The position numbers were made by a program, and so were the translations under genes. The notes beneath the pieces are model-generated. The model was not told the DNA's origin and searched no databases. It was given only the letters and a program-made list of their open reading frames with translations. Shown here one piece after another: positions 1 through 7,909 of a DNA stretch of 64,000 bases. The stretch's first letter is position 1. Each line of letters opens with the position of its first letter. Source of the DNA: Streptomyces dengpaensis (GTDB lineage: Bacteria; Actinomycetota; Actinomycetes; Streptomycetales; Streptomycetaceae). The DNA lies in contig NZ_CP026654.1 of assembly GCF_002946835.1 (NCBI RefSeq), positions 1 to 64,000 on the forward strand, given 5' to 3'.

Positions 1-226
1 CCCGCGGAGCGGGTACCACATTGCTGCGCAATGTGCAAGCGGGGCGGTCGCTGCGCTCCCGCTGCCCACGCGATGCGTGGGCGGATCCCTTCGCTGCGCT
101 CCAGGATCCGGTGGGGCCGGCCGCTGCGCGGCGCGGCGGGCGCGCGGTGCGCGCCGGGCGACTGATGGGGTGTCAGGTGCGGCTAGTCGGGCCTTTCGTT
201 GGGGAGTTGGGGAGTCCTGCGGACTC
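1..226. repeat. Left telomere of a linear replicon (Streptomyces archetypal type)
   Basis: The window opens with a chain of palindromes closed by three-base loops: 1-13 (arms CCCGC/GCGGG), 18-34 (ACATTGC, loop TGC), 64-82 (GCCCACGC, loop GAT), 120-132 (GCCGC, loop TGC), 139-155 (GGCGCGC, loop GGT) and 212-226 (GAGTCC, loop TGC). A looser pair lies at 38-43/58-63 and GGATCC repeats at 83-88 and 104-109. This order and the opening bases match what is known of Streptomyces chromosome and linear plasmid telomeres, where the 3' overhang folds on these palindromes and is filled in with the help of Tap and terminal protein Tpg. No tap or tpg gene is present in this window. Confidence 0.93.
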
Positions 227-352
227 TGGGCGGGTCCGCTGCGCTCCCCCGCCTGACGGTCCTTCCGGCTGCGCCTCCAGAACCTTGGGGCTCGCTGGCG
301 CGGGCGGGGCTGGCTACGAGGGGTGGGGGTCGCTCGTTCGTGTGGGTTTCAG

Positions 353-378
353 TATAGCGCGTGCATCAGGTTGATGCA
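353..378 (+). promoter_or_regulatory. Possible promoter -10 box and small inverted repeat before the telomere-proximal genes
   Basis: TATAGC at 353-358 resembles a -10 box, but no good -35 is visible. It is followed at once by a 7-bp inverted repeat, TGCATCA (362-368) and TGATGCA (372-378), which could be an operator. If transcription starts near 365, the GTG at 361 cannot be the start codon of the next gene. Inference only. Confidence 0.3.
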
Positions 379-450
379 GCATGTACCGTTGGCGGAAACA
401 CGGGACACCCCCCAACCACCCGGGGCGGGGGCTCGGGAAGCGAGGACTCA

Positions 451-1785
451 TTGAATTCGCTGGGATTCGAAAGGCGCTATGAGGCGCGGAAGGAAATTCA
501 TCGTGAGGTTACCGGATTGACGGTGGGGCAGATTCACGAACTCTGGGTGGCCTCTGGCGGCCTGGAGAATTGGGAGGGTCGGCCCCAGCCGTTCAGCACG
601 GAGGACCGGCTGGCGGCGGTCCGGCAGAACGAGCTGAAGCGCATCTGGAACTTGATGACCAGGGCTGGCTGGGAGACCTACTCCCCTGAGAGCGACCCGG
701 ACGTACACCGCTGGCACCAGGCGCAGCAGGAGCGTCAGGCGCGCGAGAGCGGTGTTGCCACGGAGCCGGGGCCGGGGCCGGAGATCCGCTACCGGATCGT
801 GGCGCAGCGGACTGATCCGGCGCACCCGGGCGCTGCCCTGCTGACGAACTACGCCTACGGGCGGTCGGTCGAGGAGGCCCTCGCGAAGGTCCGGGAGGCG
901 CTGGAGAAGCCGGGCGGTCTGTACGGGGACCAGGGCCTGTACCGCGTGGTGGAGGTCGTAGAGGAGAGCCCGGACAGCGCGCTCCGGCAGCAGGAGGACG
1001 CCCGCCGGCGGTACCTGACCACCATCCTGGAGAACGCCACCGCCACCGTGCGCGGCCGTGAGCCGGACAGCCCGGACGCGGACCTGGTCAGCCTCCTGGA
1101 CGACTTCTTCACCCGCGCCGTTACCTTCCCCGACCCGCACACCAACGGCGTGCACCCCCGGCCCCACCAGGCCACGTTCGGCTGGACCAGCGAACAGCCC
1201 TACATCGAGCACGCCAGCGACCCCGGCCGCGCCCTCGCCCTGTTCCTCCTGGCCTACCTGGACCACCACGGCCTGTACCTGAACGCAGCCCTCCGCGCCG
1301 GTGACCGTCCCGATCTGTCTCCGGTGGGCGAGGGCCGGCCTTCGGCCCGTGCCGCAGAAGAGGACGAGCCGTCGGCGGAACTTGTCGAGCGCGTCCTGGA
1401 CATCTGCGCACAGCACTACGCGGCTGTGACCGGCACCAACTCCGACCAGTGGGACCAGGAATCGGACCGGGAACTCGTGGACATCGCCCTGCGGACCGTG
1501 CACCTGGCGGAGCGGGACACCTACTACCCGAGGGTGCTGGAGACCTACCTGCAGACGCACCGGGCGCGGCTGGAGCGGCTGTGGCGCCGCTACGGGCCCG
1601 GCAGCACGTTCGCGGGCGAGCTCGTGCTGATCGACCTGCCCGCCTGCTTCGTGCTGTGCGAGAGGATCGAAAGCACCCCGACCTGGCTCGAAGGAATCTG
1701 GACGCGGGAGGGCCAAGAGGAAAACGCGCTGGAAAGGCTTCACAACAGCTGGCTCTACGACACGAGTGAGGAGGACGGACGATGA
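451..1785 (+). CDS. Unrecognised protein encoded upstream of the telomere helicase
   Basis: A 444-residue protein if started at TTG 451, which is preceded by a purine-rich AAGCGAGG. The frame is open back to GTG 361, but codons 361-450 look non-coding and sit on a possible promoter. I recognise no domain. The N-terminal part is rich in Trp, Arg and Glu and looks helical; residues from about 130 include a stretch recalling small DUF-type beta folds. The stop overlaps the helicase start (ATGA at 1782-1785), so the two are almost certainly translated together and may work together at the telomere or in transfer. Its function is unknown. Confidence 0.75.
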   Translation: MNSLGFERRYEARKEIHREVTGLTVGQIHELWVASGGLENWEGRPQPFSTEDRLAAVRQNELKRIWNLMTRAGWETYSPESDPDVHRWHQAQQERQARESGVATEPGPGPEIRYRIVAQRTDPAHPGAALLTNYAYGRSVEEALAKVREALEKPGGLYGDQGLYRVVEVVEESPDSALRQQEDARRRYLTTILENATATVRGREPDSPDADLVSLLDDFFTRAVTFPDPHTNGVHPRPHQATFGWTSEQPYIEHASDPGRALALFLLAYLDHHGLYLNAALRAGDRPDLSPVGEGRPSARAAEEDEPSAELVERVLDICAQHYAAVTGTNSDQWDQESDRELVDIALRTVHLAERDTYYPRVLETYLQTHRARLERLWRRYGPGSTFAGELVLIDLPACFVLCERIESTPTWLEGIWTREGQEENALERLHNSWLYDTSEEDGR

Positions 1786-4463
1786 GCAGGATTCCGCTCA
1801 AGAAACACCAGGTCACCCAGAAGTCGGCCTTTCGTAAGTGGGTCGGATTCCCTGCAAGGTCATCCGTGCCCCCACAGGGTGCCCGTGGCACGATCGTGTC
1901 AGCGACCGGGTCAGGAAAAACGATCATGGCCTCAGCGTGCGCGCTGGAGTGCTTCCCCGAGGGCCGGATCCTCGTGACCGTGCCGACTCTGGACCTGCTC
2001 GTGCAGACCGCCCAGGCCTGGCGGGCGGTCGGTCACCGCTCCCCCATGGTCGCGGTGTGCTCGCTGGAGAGCGACCCGGTGCTGAACGAGCTGGGGGTGC
2101 GCACCACCACCAACCCGATCCAGCTCGCCCTGTGGGCCGCCCACGGGCCGGTCATCGTGTTCGCCACGTACGCCTCCCTCGTGGACCGCGAGGACTCCGA
2201 GGACCCGATGGGCCAGGGGCGCGTTCGCGGGCCGCTGGAGGCCGCTCTGGCGGGCGGAGAGCGCCTGTACGGCCAGCGCATGGACGGTTTTTCGCTCGCC
2301 ATCATCGACGAGGCACACGGTACGGCGGGGGATCTAGGTCGTCCGTGGGCGGCGATCCACGACAACGCCCGCATCCCCGCCGACTTCCGGCTGTACCTGA
2401 CCGCGACCCCGCGCATTCTGGCCTCGCCCCGGCCGCAGAAGGGCGCGGACGGCCAGGAGCTGGAGATCGCGAGCATGATCGACGACCCGGACGGGACGTA
2501 CGGCGCCTGGCTTCCTGGGGCTGAACTCGGGCTCTCGGAGGCGATCGAGAAGGAGATCCTTGCCCCGTTCGAGATCGACGTGCTGGAGATCCGCGACCCC
2601 TCCCCCGTGCTCGGGGTGTCGGAGGAGGCGCTGCGGGGCCGGCGCCTGGCCCTGCTGCAGACCGCGCTCCTGGAGCACGCGGCGGCCTACAACCTGCGTA
2701 CGACCATGACTTTCCATCAGAAGGTGGAGGAGGCACAGGCGTTCGCGGAGGCGCTGCCGAAGACCGCTGCCGAGCTGTACGTCACGGACGCCGATGACGA
2801 GACGATGGTGAAGGCGGAGAAGGAGCTGCCCGCGTCGTCGATCGACGCGGAGTTCTACGGCCTGGAGGCCGGCCGCCACGTCCCGCCGGACCGGGTGTGG
2901 TCGGCGTGGCTGTGCGGCGACCACACGGTGGCCGAACGGCGGGAGGCGCTGCGGCAGTTCGCCAACGGCATCGACGCCAACAACCGGCGCGTGCACCGCG
3001 CGTTCCTCGCCAGCGTTCGCGTTCTCGGGGAAGGCGTCGACATCACCGGCGACCGGGGTGTCGAGGCGATCTGCTTCGCGGACACCCGCGGCTCGCAGGT
3101 GGAGATCGTGCAGAACATCGGCCGGGCCTTGAGGCTGAACCGCGACGGCAGCACGAAGATTGCCAGGATCATCGTGCCGATCTTCCTGGAGCCGAACGAG
3201 GACCCGACCGACATGGTCGCCAGCGCCAGTTTTCGCCCCCTTGTGGCCGTTTTGCAAGGTCTGCGCAGTCATGATGAGCGACTTGTCGAGCAGCTCGCTT
3301 CCCGCGCTCTCAGCCGGGGCAAGCACGCCCGCAAGGTCCACGTGCAGCGCGATGAGGAGGGCCGGATCGTCGGCGCGGACGGCGAGGGTGACGGCGAGGA
3401 CCAGGAGCACGACGACACCCAGGCCGCCGCCGAATCGGCCCTGCTCCACTTCAGCACTCCCCGGGACGCAGCGACCATCGCCGCGTTCCTGCGCACCCGC
3501 GTCTACCGGCCGGACAGCCTCGTCTGGTTGGAGGGATACCAGGCCCTCATCCGGTGGCGGGCGGAGAACGAGATCACCGGGCTCTACGCCGTTCCCTACG
3601 ACGTAGAGGTCGAAGTCGGGGTCACGAAGGCATTTCCGCTTGGGCGATGGGTCCACCAACAGCGGAAATCCCTGAGGGCCGGGGAGCTGGAGCCGCGGCG
3701 CAAGGAGCTCCTGGACGCGCCGGAAGCCGGGATGGTGTGGGAACCGGGCGAGGAAGCCTGGGAGACCAAAATCGCCGCGCTGCGGTCCTACCGGCGGGCC
3801 ACCGGGCACCTTGCTCCGCGTCAGGACCAGGTGTGGGGCGAGGGCGACGCGATGGTGCCCATCGGGCAGCATGCCGCCAATCTCAGGCGGAAGGGCGGCC
3901 TCGGCAAGGACCCGGAGCGGGCGGCAGAACGCGCGCAGCAGCTGACGGCGATCGACCCCGACTGGGACTGCCCGTGGCCGCTGGACTGGCAGCGCCACTA
4001 CCGCGTCCTCGCCGACCTGGTCGACGCCGACGGCGTCCTGCCCGAGATCCAGCCCGGCGTGCTGATGGACGGCGACGACATCGGGCGGTGGCTCCAACGG
4101 CAGTCCCAGCCGGGTACTTGGGCGCAGCTGTCGACCGAGCAGCAGGAGCGGCTGTCCAAGCTGGGCGTGAAGCCCGTCCAGGCGCCGTCTCCGGCCCCTG
4201 CGGCTACACGTGCGACGAAGGGCCCGGGCAAGGCGCAGCAGGCGTTCCAGCGCGGCCTGGCGGCCCTCGCGCAGTGGGTGGAACGGGAAGGCGCCCACCG
4301 GCCTGTCCCGCGCGGCCACGCTGAAGAGATCGCCGTCGACGGCGAGACAGAGCCGGTAGTGATCAAGCTCGGCGTATGGACATCGAATGTCCGTTCTAGG
4401 CGGGACAGGCTCACCCAGGAGCAGCTGGACGCGCTGCGGGAACTGGGCATGGAGTGGGCGTGA
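1782..4463 (+). CDS. ttrA: TtrA-like telomere-associated DEAH-box helicase
   Basis: An 893-residue superfamily 2 helicase. Walker A ATGSGKT lies at residues 41-47, DEAH at about 176-179, and the motif VI-like QNIGRALR near 444-451. The C-terminal third carries helicase-associated (HA) repeats with spaced Trp residues, the last reaching the C-terminus. Helicase-like genes of this type (ttrA) are known at the ends of Streptomyces chromosomes and linear plasmids, where they have been linked to conjugal transfer; position 1.8 kb from the telomere fits. It starts at ATG 1782, coupled to the preceding gene. The symbol is by family and position, not proven orthology. Confidence 0.82.
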   Translation: MSRIPLKKHQVTQKSAFRKWVGFPARSSVPPQGARGTIVSATGSGKTIMASACALECFPEGRILVTVPTLDLLVQTAQAWRAVGHRSPMVAVCSLESDPVLNELGVRTTTNPIQLALWAAHGPVIVFATYASLVDREDSEDPMGQGRVRGPLEAALAGGERLYGQRMDGFSLAIIDEAHGTAGDLGRPWAAIHDNARIPADFRLYLTATPRILASPRPQKGADGQELEIASMIDDPDGTYGAWLPGAELGLSEAIEKEILAPFEIDVLEIRDPSPVLGVSEEALRGRRLALLQTALLEHAAAYNLRTTMTFHQKVEEAQAFAEALPKTAAELYVTDADDETMVKAEKELPASSIDAEFYGLEAGRHVPPDRVWSAWLCGDHTVAERREALRQFANGIDANNRRVHRAFLASVRVLGEGVDITGDRGVEAICFADTRGSQVEIVQNIGRALRLNRDGSTKIARIIVPIFLEPNEDPTDMVASASFRPLVAVLQGLRSHDERLVEQLASRALSRGKHARKVHVQRDEEGRIVGADGEGDGEDQEHDDTQAAAESALLHFSTPRDAATIAAFLRTRVYRPDSLVWLEGYQALIRWRAENEITGLYAVPYDVEVEVGVTKAFPLGRWVHQQRKSLRAGELEPRRKELLDAPEAGMVWEPGEEAWETKIAALRSYRRATGHLAPRQDQVWGEGDAMVPIGQHAANLRRKGGLGKDPERAAERAQQLTAIDPDWDCPWPLDWQRHYRVLADLVDADGVLPEIQPGVLMDGDDIGRWLQRQSQPGTWAQLSTEQQERLSKLGVKPVQAPSPAPAATRATKGPGKAQQAFQRGLAALAQWVEREGAHRPVPRGHAEEIAVDGETEPVVIKLGVWTSNVRSRRDRLTQEQLDALRELGMEWA

Positions 4464-4516
4464 CACCGGCCGCGGCTGGTCGTTGAACCGGGTGGTCAAG
4501 CGAAGTGCACTGAGAG

Positions 4517-4540
4517 GCCCCGGGCGTTGTAGCCCGGGGC
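4517..4540. terminator. GC-rich hairpin after the helicase gene
   Basis: Arms GCCCCGGGC (4517-4525) and GCCCGGGGC (4532-4540) around a six-base loop, followed by TTC. It lies between convergent genes and could end both transcripts. Confidence 0.7.
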
Positions 4541-4595
4541 TTCGTGCTGTCGGCGGGTGGGCGGCGGCTCTGCCCGGACATGGGGCCGGCGGTCG

Positions 4596-5417
4596 TCAGG
4601 CCGAGGTCGGGAGCGAACCGCCCCAGCGCAGCGCGTGGCGCATGGTCGCGGTCATCCACTCCATCGCCTGGGTGTCGGTGGGTTCGGTCATGCGGAACGT
4701 GGCACTGATGGAGCGCATGCCGCCGTTGTGTTGGGAAGTCCGGCTCAAGTACTCCCAGACGTAGACGCGCGGCTCTTCGCGGCGCCGCTGCCGGCGGTGC
4801 GTCGGCTCCGGTGGGATCTGCTGATGGACCCAGTCGCGGTCCTGTTCGCCCTGGCCGTGGCAGGCGCGCAGCAAGACGTCGTTCCACTCACCGAGGCCGG
4901 GGTGAGGCAGAAACTCGAGGATCGCGTCGCGGAACCATCCGGTGAGAAGCGCGTCGTCATCAGCGATGCGGTCCTGGCCGCCGCTGTCGACGTGGCGGCC
5001 GACCAGCTGGCCAAGCCGGGCGACCGGCTCCAGATCCCCGCTCCACCGGTAGTCGACAGCCTCGAAGACCCGCCAGGTCTGTTCGGTCCAGTGGCCGTCG
5101 TCGCACGGCTCACTGCTGATGCCCCAGCCCGCACCCAGCCGGAGGGCCTGCCACATCTGCATGCCCTTGTTGCTGACGAACTTCCTTCCCGTGATCCCCG
5201 TCAGGCGGTGCGGGACGTTCGGCGTGCGCGAGCGGTGAAAGCCGAGCTCGGGCGACCAGCACCACGGGTCGCGCTTATAGAGGAGCGGGAACTCGGGATC
5301 GACCATGAGTCCGTCGTGGTGCCAGCCGTCGCCGTCGTCGAAGCCGCTGTACGGCTGGCAGCGGTGGCCTCGTTCAGGGGCGTGGCGGCACAGGGGCGCC
5401 AAGAGCGTGGTGGTCAT
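4596..5417 (-). CDS. Hypothetical protein, 273 aa
   Basis: An open frame with normal high-GC coding character, starting at ATG 5417. No domain is recognised. The protein is rich in Trp, Asp and Arg with no membrane segment or signal peptide. An N-terminal Cys/His-containing segment (residues 9-20) could bind metal, but the pattern is not a known finger. It converges on the helicase gene and is divergent from the ligase gene, with about 100 bp between start codons. Confidence 0.65.
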   Translation of the reverse strand: MTTTLLAPLCRHAPERGHRCQPYSGFDDGDGWHHDGLMVDPEFPLLYKRDPWCWSPELGFHRSRTPNVPHRLTGITGRKFVSNKGMQMWQALRLGAGWGISSEPCDDGHWTEQTWRVFEAVDYRWSGDLEPVARLGQLVGRHVDSGGQDRIADDDALLTGWFRDAILEFLPHPGLGEWNDVLLRACHGQGEQDRDWVHQQIPPEPTHRRQRRREEPRVYVWEYLSRTSQHNGGMRSISATFRMTEPTDTQAMEWMTATMRHALRWGGSLPTSA

Positions 5418-5518
5418 GTCCGTTCAACGAGCACCACTCAGGACGGCCGTACCGCTGAACGAGGGAAGGCGGCCGTCACAGCCGGAGCCGTGTCCTGCGC
5501 GAGCGGAAGGGATGGGAG

Positions 5519-6499
5519 GTGACATGGACGCTGCCGGAGCCGATGCTGACCACCCCCGTGTCCGTGCCCGATCTGCGGCCGGGCTGTGCTGCGGAGCCGA
5601 AGTGGGACGGATTTCGGGCTCTCGTCTCCGTCGACGCCGACCAGGTGGTGCTGCGCTCCAGGCGCGGCACCGAAATGGGGCCGTCGTTTCCGGAGGTCGT
5701 GGCCGGGGCCGTGCAGCTCCCGGACGCGACCGCGCTGGACGGCGAGCTGATCGTATGGGACGCCGCGGGCCGCCTCGCGTTCGAGCGGCTGCAGAACCGG
5801 CTTGCCCGGCGTGGTGCCGGGGCCGCCCGGGCGGCTCAGGAGTGGCCGGCCCACTTCGTCGCGTTCGACCTGCTGCGGCTGTCCGGGACGGACACGACCG
5901 GGTGGCCGTACCGGCGGCGCAGGGCCGCATTGGAGTCCGTGTTCGCCGCCCGCCGGCTCATCGCGCCGTGGACGCTGTGCCCGTCGACCACCGAGGCCGA
6001 CGTCGTGCGCGAGTGGCTGACGTGGTCGTCCGTCGGGATGGAGGGGGTGGTCTTCAAGAGACTGGACGGCGCCTACAAGCCGTCGGTGAGGGGCTGGGAG
6101 AAATTCAAGGTCCGCGAGACGGGCGAGGCGGTCGTCGGCGCGATCACCGGCTCTCTGGCCGCTCCCCGCACGCTGCTGCTCGGCAGGTACGACACCGAAG
6201 GCCGCTTTCAGTACGTCGGCCGCACCACCACCCTCGCCCGGGCGGCAGGTACGGCGGTCGCCGGTCTGCTCACTGCGGGGCAGCGCGGTCATCCGTGGAC
6301 AGGCTGGTCGTTCAGCGCCGGGTGGGGCAGTCAGGAGAAGCTGAACGTCACGCTGGTGGAACCCGAGCTGGTGGTGGAAGTCGGCGTCGACGTCGCCCGC
6401 GACGCCTCCGGCCGGTGGCGGCATCCCGCACGCTGGCATCGTGCCCGCCCTGACCTCTCCCCCGCCGACGTCCCCCGCCTGACGTCACCGCCGCACTGA
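5519..6499 (+). CDS. ATP-dependent DNA ligase (LigC/LigD ligase-domain type)
   Basis: A 326-residue ATP-dependent ligase. Motif I is KWDGFR, with Lys28 expected to carry AMP; further family motifs are FVAFDLL, EGVVFKR and a motif V-like WEKFKV. The C-terminal half is an OB-fold-like extension. Length and layout match the stand-alone LigC-type enzymes of actinomycetes that seal nicks and ends in repair, rather than the replicative NAD-dependent ligase. The GTG start at 5519 follows an AAGGGATGGGAG ribosome site. It may act with the nucleases further in, but no Ku or polymerase domain is nearby. Confidence 0.88.
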   Translation: MTWTLPEPMLTTPVSVPDLRPGCAAEPKWDGFRALVSVDADQVVLRSRRGTEMGPSFPEVVAGAVQLPDATALDGELIVWDAAGRLAFERLQNRLARRGAGAARAAQEWPAHFVAFDLLRLSGTDTTGWPYRRRRAALESVFAARRLIAPWTLCPSTTEADVVREWLTWSSVGMEGVVFKRLDGAYKPSVRGWEKFKVRETGEAVVGAITGSLAAPRTLLLGRYDTEGRFQYVGRTTTLARAAGTAVAGLLTAGQRGHPWTGWSFSAGWGSQEKLNVTLVEPELVVEVGVDVARDASGRWRHPARWHRARPDLSPADVPRLTSPPH

Positions 6500-6709
6500 C
6501 GGCGGTCTGGCGCGGAGGCCCCGCCGACGCGCAACACCGAAGAGCGCGCCCCGATCCCCGGCTGCGTCCGCGCCGCCCATCCCGCCCTCCCTCATCCTCA
6601 ACTCCAGCCAGGGCATGGTCGAAGGGGGTCGCAACGGGGATGTCAGCGACCCGACCACGCCGTACGCCCGCGGTGACCTGGTCGGACTCCAGTGCGCTGC
6701 GGAGGCTGG

Positions 6710-6780
6710 CGCAACACCTACCGCAACACTCAGCGCAACACTTGGCGCAACCTCTACCGCAACACCCAGCGCAACACGGC
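6710..6780. repeat. Array of six 12-bp tandem repeats (CGCAACAC family)
   Basis: Six consecutive 12-bp units start at 6710, 6722, 6734, 6746, 6758 and 6770 (the last one base short). Each begins CGCAAC and varies in the second half. The array ends four bases before the stop codon of the minus-strand gene 6784-7173. No spacers, so not a CRISPR. It could be an iteron-like protein-binding array or a degenerate coding repeat. Confidence 0.85.
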
Positions 6781-6783
6781 GCT

Positions 6784-7173
6784 CTATGAGGTGGAGCGAC
6801 GGCCGGGCGTGCTGGTCACGGTGTCGCCCTGCGATCGGGTGCCCAGGATCTGGAGCTGGCCGCTGGTGGCGCGCACGACCAGGTGCAGCACGTCGTCCAG
6901 GGCGAGCCGCAGTTCCCGGCCGTCCTGCGACGCGGCACGGGTCGGGGAGTCCAGGATCGCGGCGCACCGCGCCGCGACGGGTGCGAGCCGCCCGTGGGAG
7001 ACCTCGGGGCCGGCCGCACGCAGCCCGACTCGTACGGCATGGGCGCTCGCCCCGCCTTCCGCCTGCATCGCCGTCGCCATGACGTGGTCGTACTCATCCG
7101 GCTGCCAGTCGTGTGCGTCCAGCTCGCTGCGCAGTTCGGTCAGCGCAGCCAGCACCTCGTCGGGGGTCGCCAT
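6784..7173 (-). CDS. Hypothetical protein, 129 aa
   Basis: Starts at ATG 7173 with only a weak ribosome site. The sequence reads like a real soluble helical protein: alternating charged and hydrophobic residues with a central segment rich in Ala, Arg and His. No domain is recognised. It lies just downstream of, and in the same direction as, the less certain frame 7184-7528, and both are bracketed by two 12-bp repeat arrays. The C-terminus (rich in Thr, Ser, Arg) abuts the first array. Confidence 0.6.
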   Translation of the reverse strand: MATPDEVLAALTELRSELDAHDWQPDEYDHVMATAMQAEGGASAHAVRVGLRAAGPEVSHGRLAPVAARCAAILDSPTRAASQDGRELRLALDDVLHLVVRATSGQLQILGTRSQGDTVTSTPGRRSTS

Positions 7174-7183
7174 GCTTCGGACC

Positions 7184-7528
7184 CTACTCGGTCAAGTGGA
7201 AGGCCCCGGCGGCGAGCCCTGCCCTGCGGGCGGGGGCCTGGCTGCTGGCTCCGCCCCGCTCCCTGTACGACGTCCCCGTCTCGTGGCGCTGCTGGGCGAC
7301 CTGCTCCAGCACGGCCCCTCCGCACCCCATGCGGCGCCCCGTCCACGACTCCGTCCAGCGAGTCCGCTGGACGGAGTCCGGGCACCGTCCGACCTGACGT
7401 ACGGCCGCCGCAGACGACGGCACGGGTCTGTACTTCGCCCGCAGACCCTGCGCAGCGAAGTAGTCGGCCATCAGGCCAGCGCGTATCCGGCCCTTGTCGA
7501 CCTGGTCAGGAGCGTGCTCTAACGCCAA
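7184..7528 (-). CDS. Uncertain small protein, 114 aa
   Basis: The first half (start TTG 7528, or ATG at about 7471) has good codon character and reads as a folded basic helical segment; it includes a TTA codon if the TTG start is used, rare in Streptomyces. The second half, beyond a perfect 14-bp inverted repeat, looks poorly coding, so the gene may be degenerate or shortened. No family recognised. Confidence 0.35.
   Translation of the reverse strand: MALEHAPDQVDKGRIRAGLMADYFAAQGLRAKYRPVPSSAAAVRQVGRCPDSVQRTRWTESWTGRRMGCGGAVLEQVAQQRHETGTSYRERGGASSQAPARRAGLAAGAFHLTE
7347..7378. repeat. Perfect 14-bp inverted repeat with 4-base loop
   Basis: Arms GACTCCGTCCAGCG (7347-7360) and CGCTGGACGGAGTC (7365-7378) around AGTC. 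It sits inside the weak minus-strand frame. It could be a terminator or protein site. Confidence 0.75.
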
Positions 7529-7909
7529 CTGTTAACCAGTCGAGGCCATATGAGGGGCACTACGAGAAGCACTACGAGGGGCACCAAGAAGGGCGCCAAG
7601 AAGGGCAATACGAGAGGCAACCAGCCGCCTCACGGTCTCTGCAGGCGTTAGCGGTGCGCTGACTAGCCGTGGTCGGGGCTGGACGTGGCATGGCCGAAGG
7701 CGTGGTCGGGGCAGACCACGCTGCCGACCACGTGGCGGCTCCCGGGCTCCGCCGGACGCCCGGACGGGTGACTTTTTCCCTCGCGTATGCGAGCGGGTAT
7801 CTAAGCGCATACGCCCAACTTGCCTGCTTTTCTTAGCACTTGACAGTTTTTTATGCACTATGTCACGTTCTGTTGCGGTTAGTCGCCGCTAGGCCGAAGG
7901 AGGCAATTC
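7529..7909 (+). promoter_or_regulatory. Gene-free stretch with second 12-bp array, 9-bp inverted repeat and a -35-like box
   Basis: No convincing gene is seen. At 7549-7620 lie six tandem 12-bp units of the type TAYGAGRRGCAC or CAAGAAGGGCNN. A 9-bp inverted repeat, GCGTATGCG (7783-7791) and CGCATACGC (7806-7814), is an operator candidate. TTGACA at 7840-7845 in a locally AT-rich patch is a good -35 box for the exonuclease gene, although no clear -10 follows at 17 bases. The exonuclease ribosome site GAAGGAGG precedes 7910. Confidence 0.5.

Noticed and set aside
448..1743. Long open minus-strand frame opposite the first gene
   Set aside because: It is a high-GC shadow of 451-1785; residue composition is unnatural (Val/Gly/Arg-rich) and there is no ribosome site.
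6710..7620. CRISPR-like array
   Set aside because: The 12-bp units are directly tandem with no spacers and are too short.
7532..7858. 108-codon minus-strand frame across the second 12-bp array
   Set aside because: Low-complexity Arg/Pro/Ser sequence, no ribosome site, overlaps the promoter region of the exonuclease gene.
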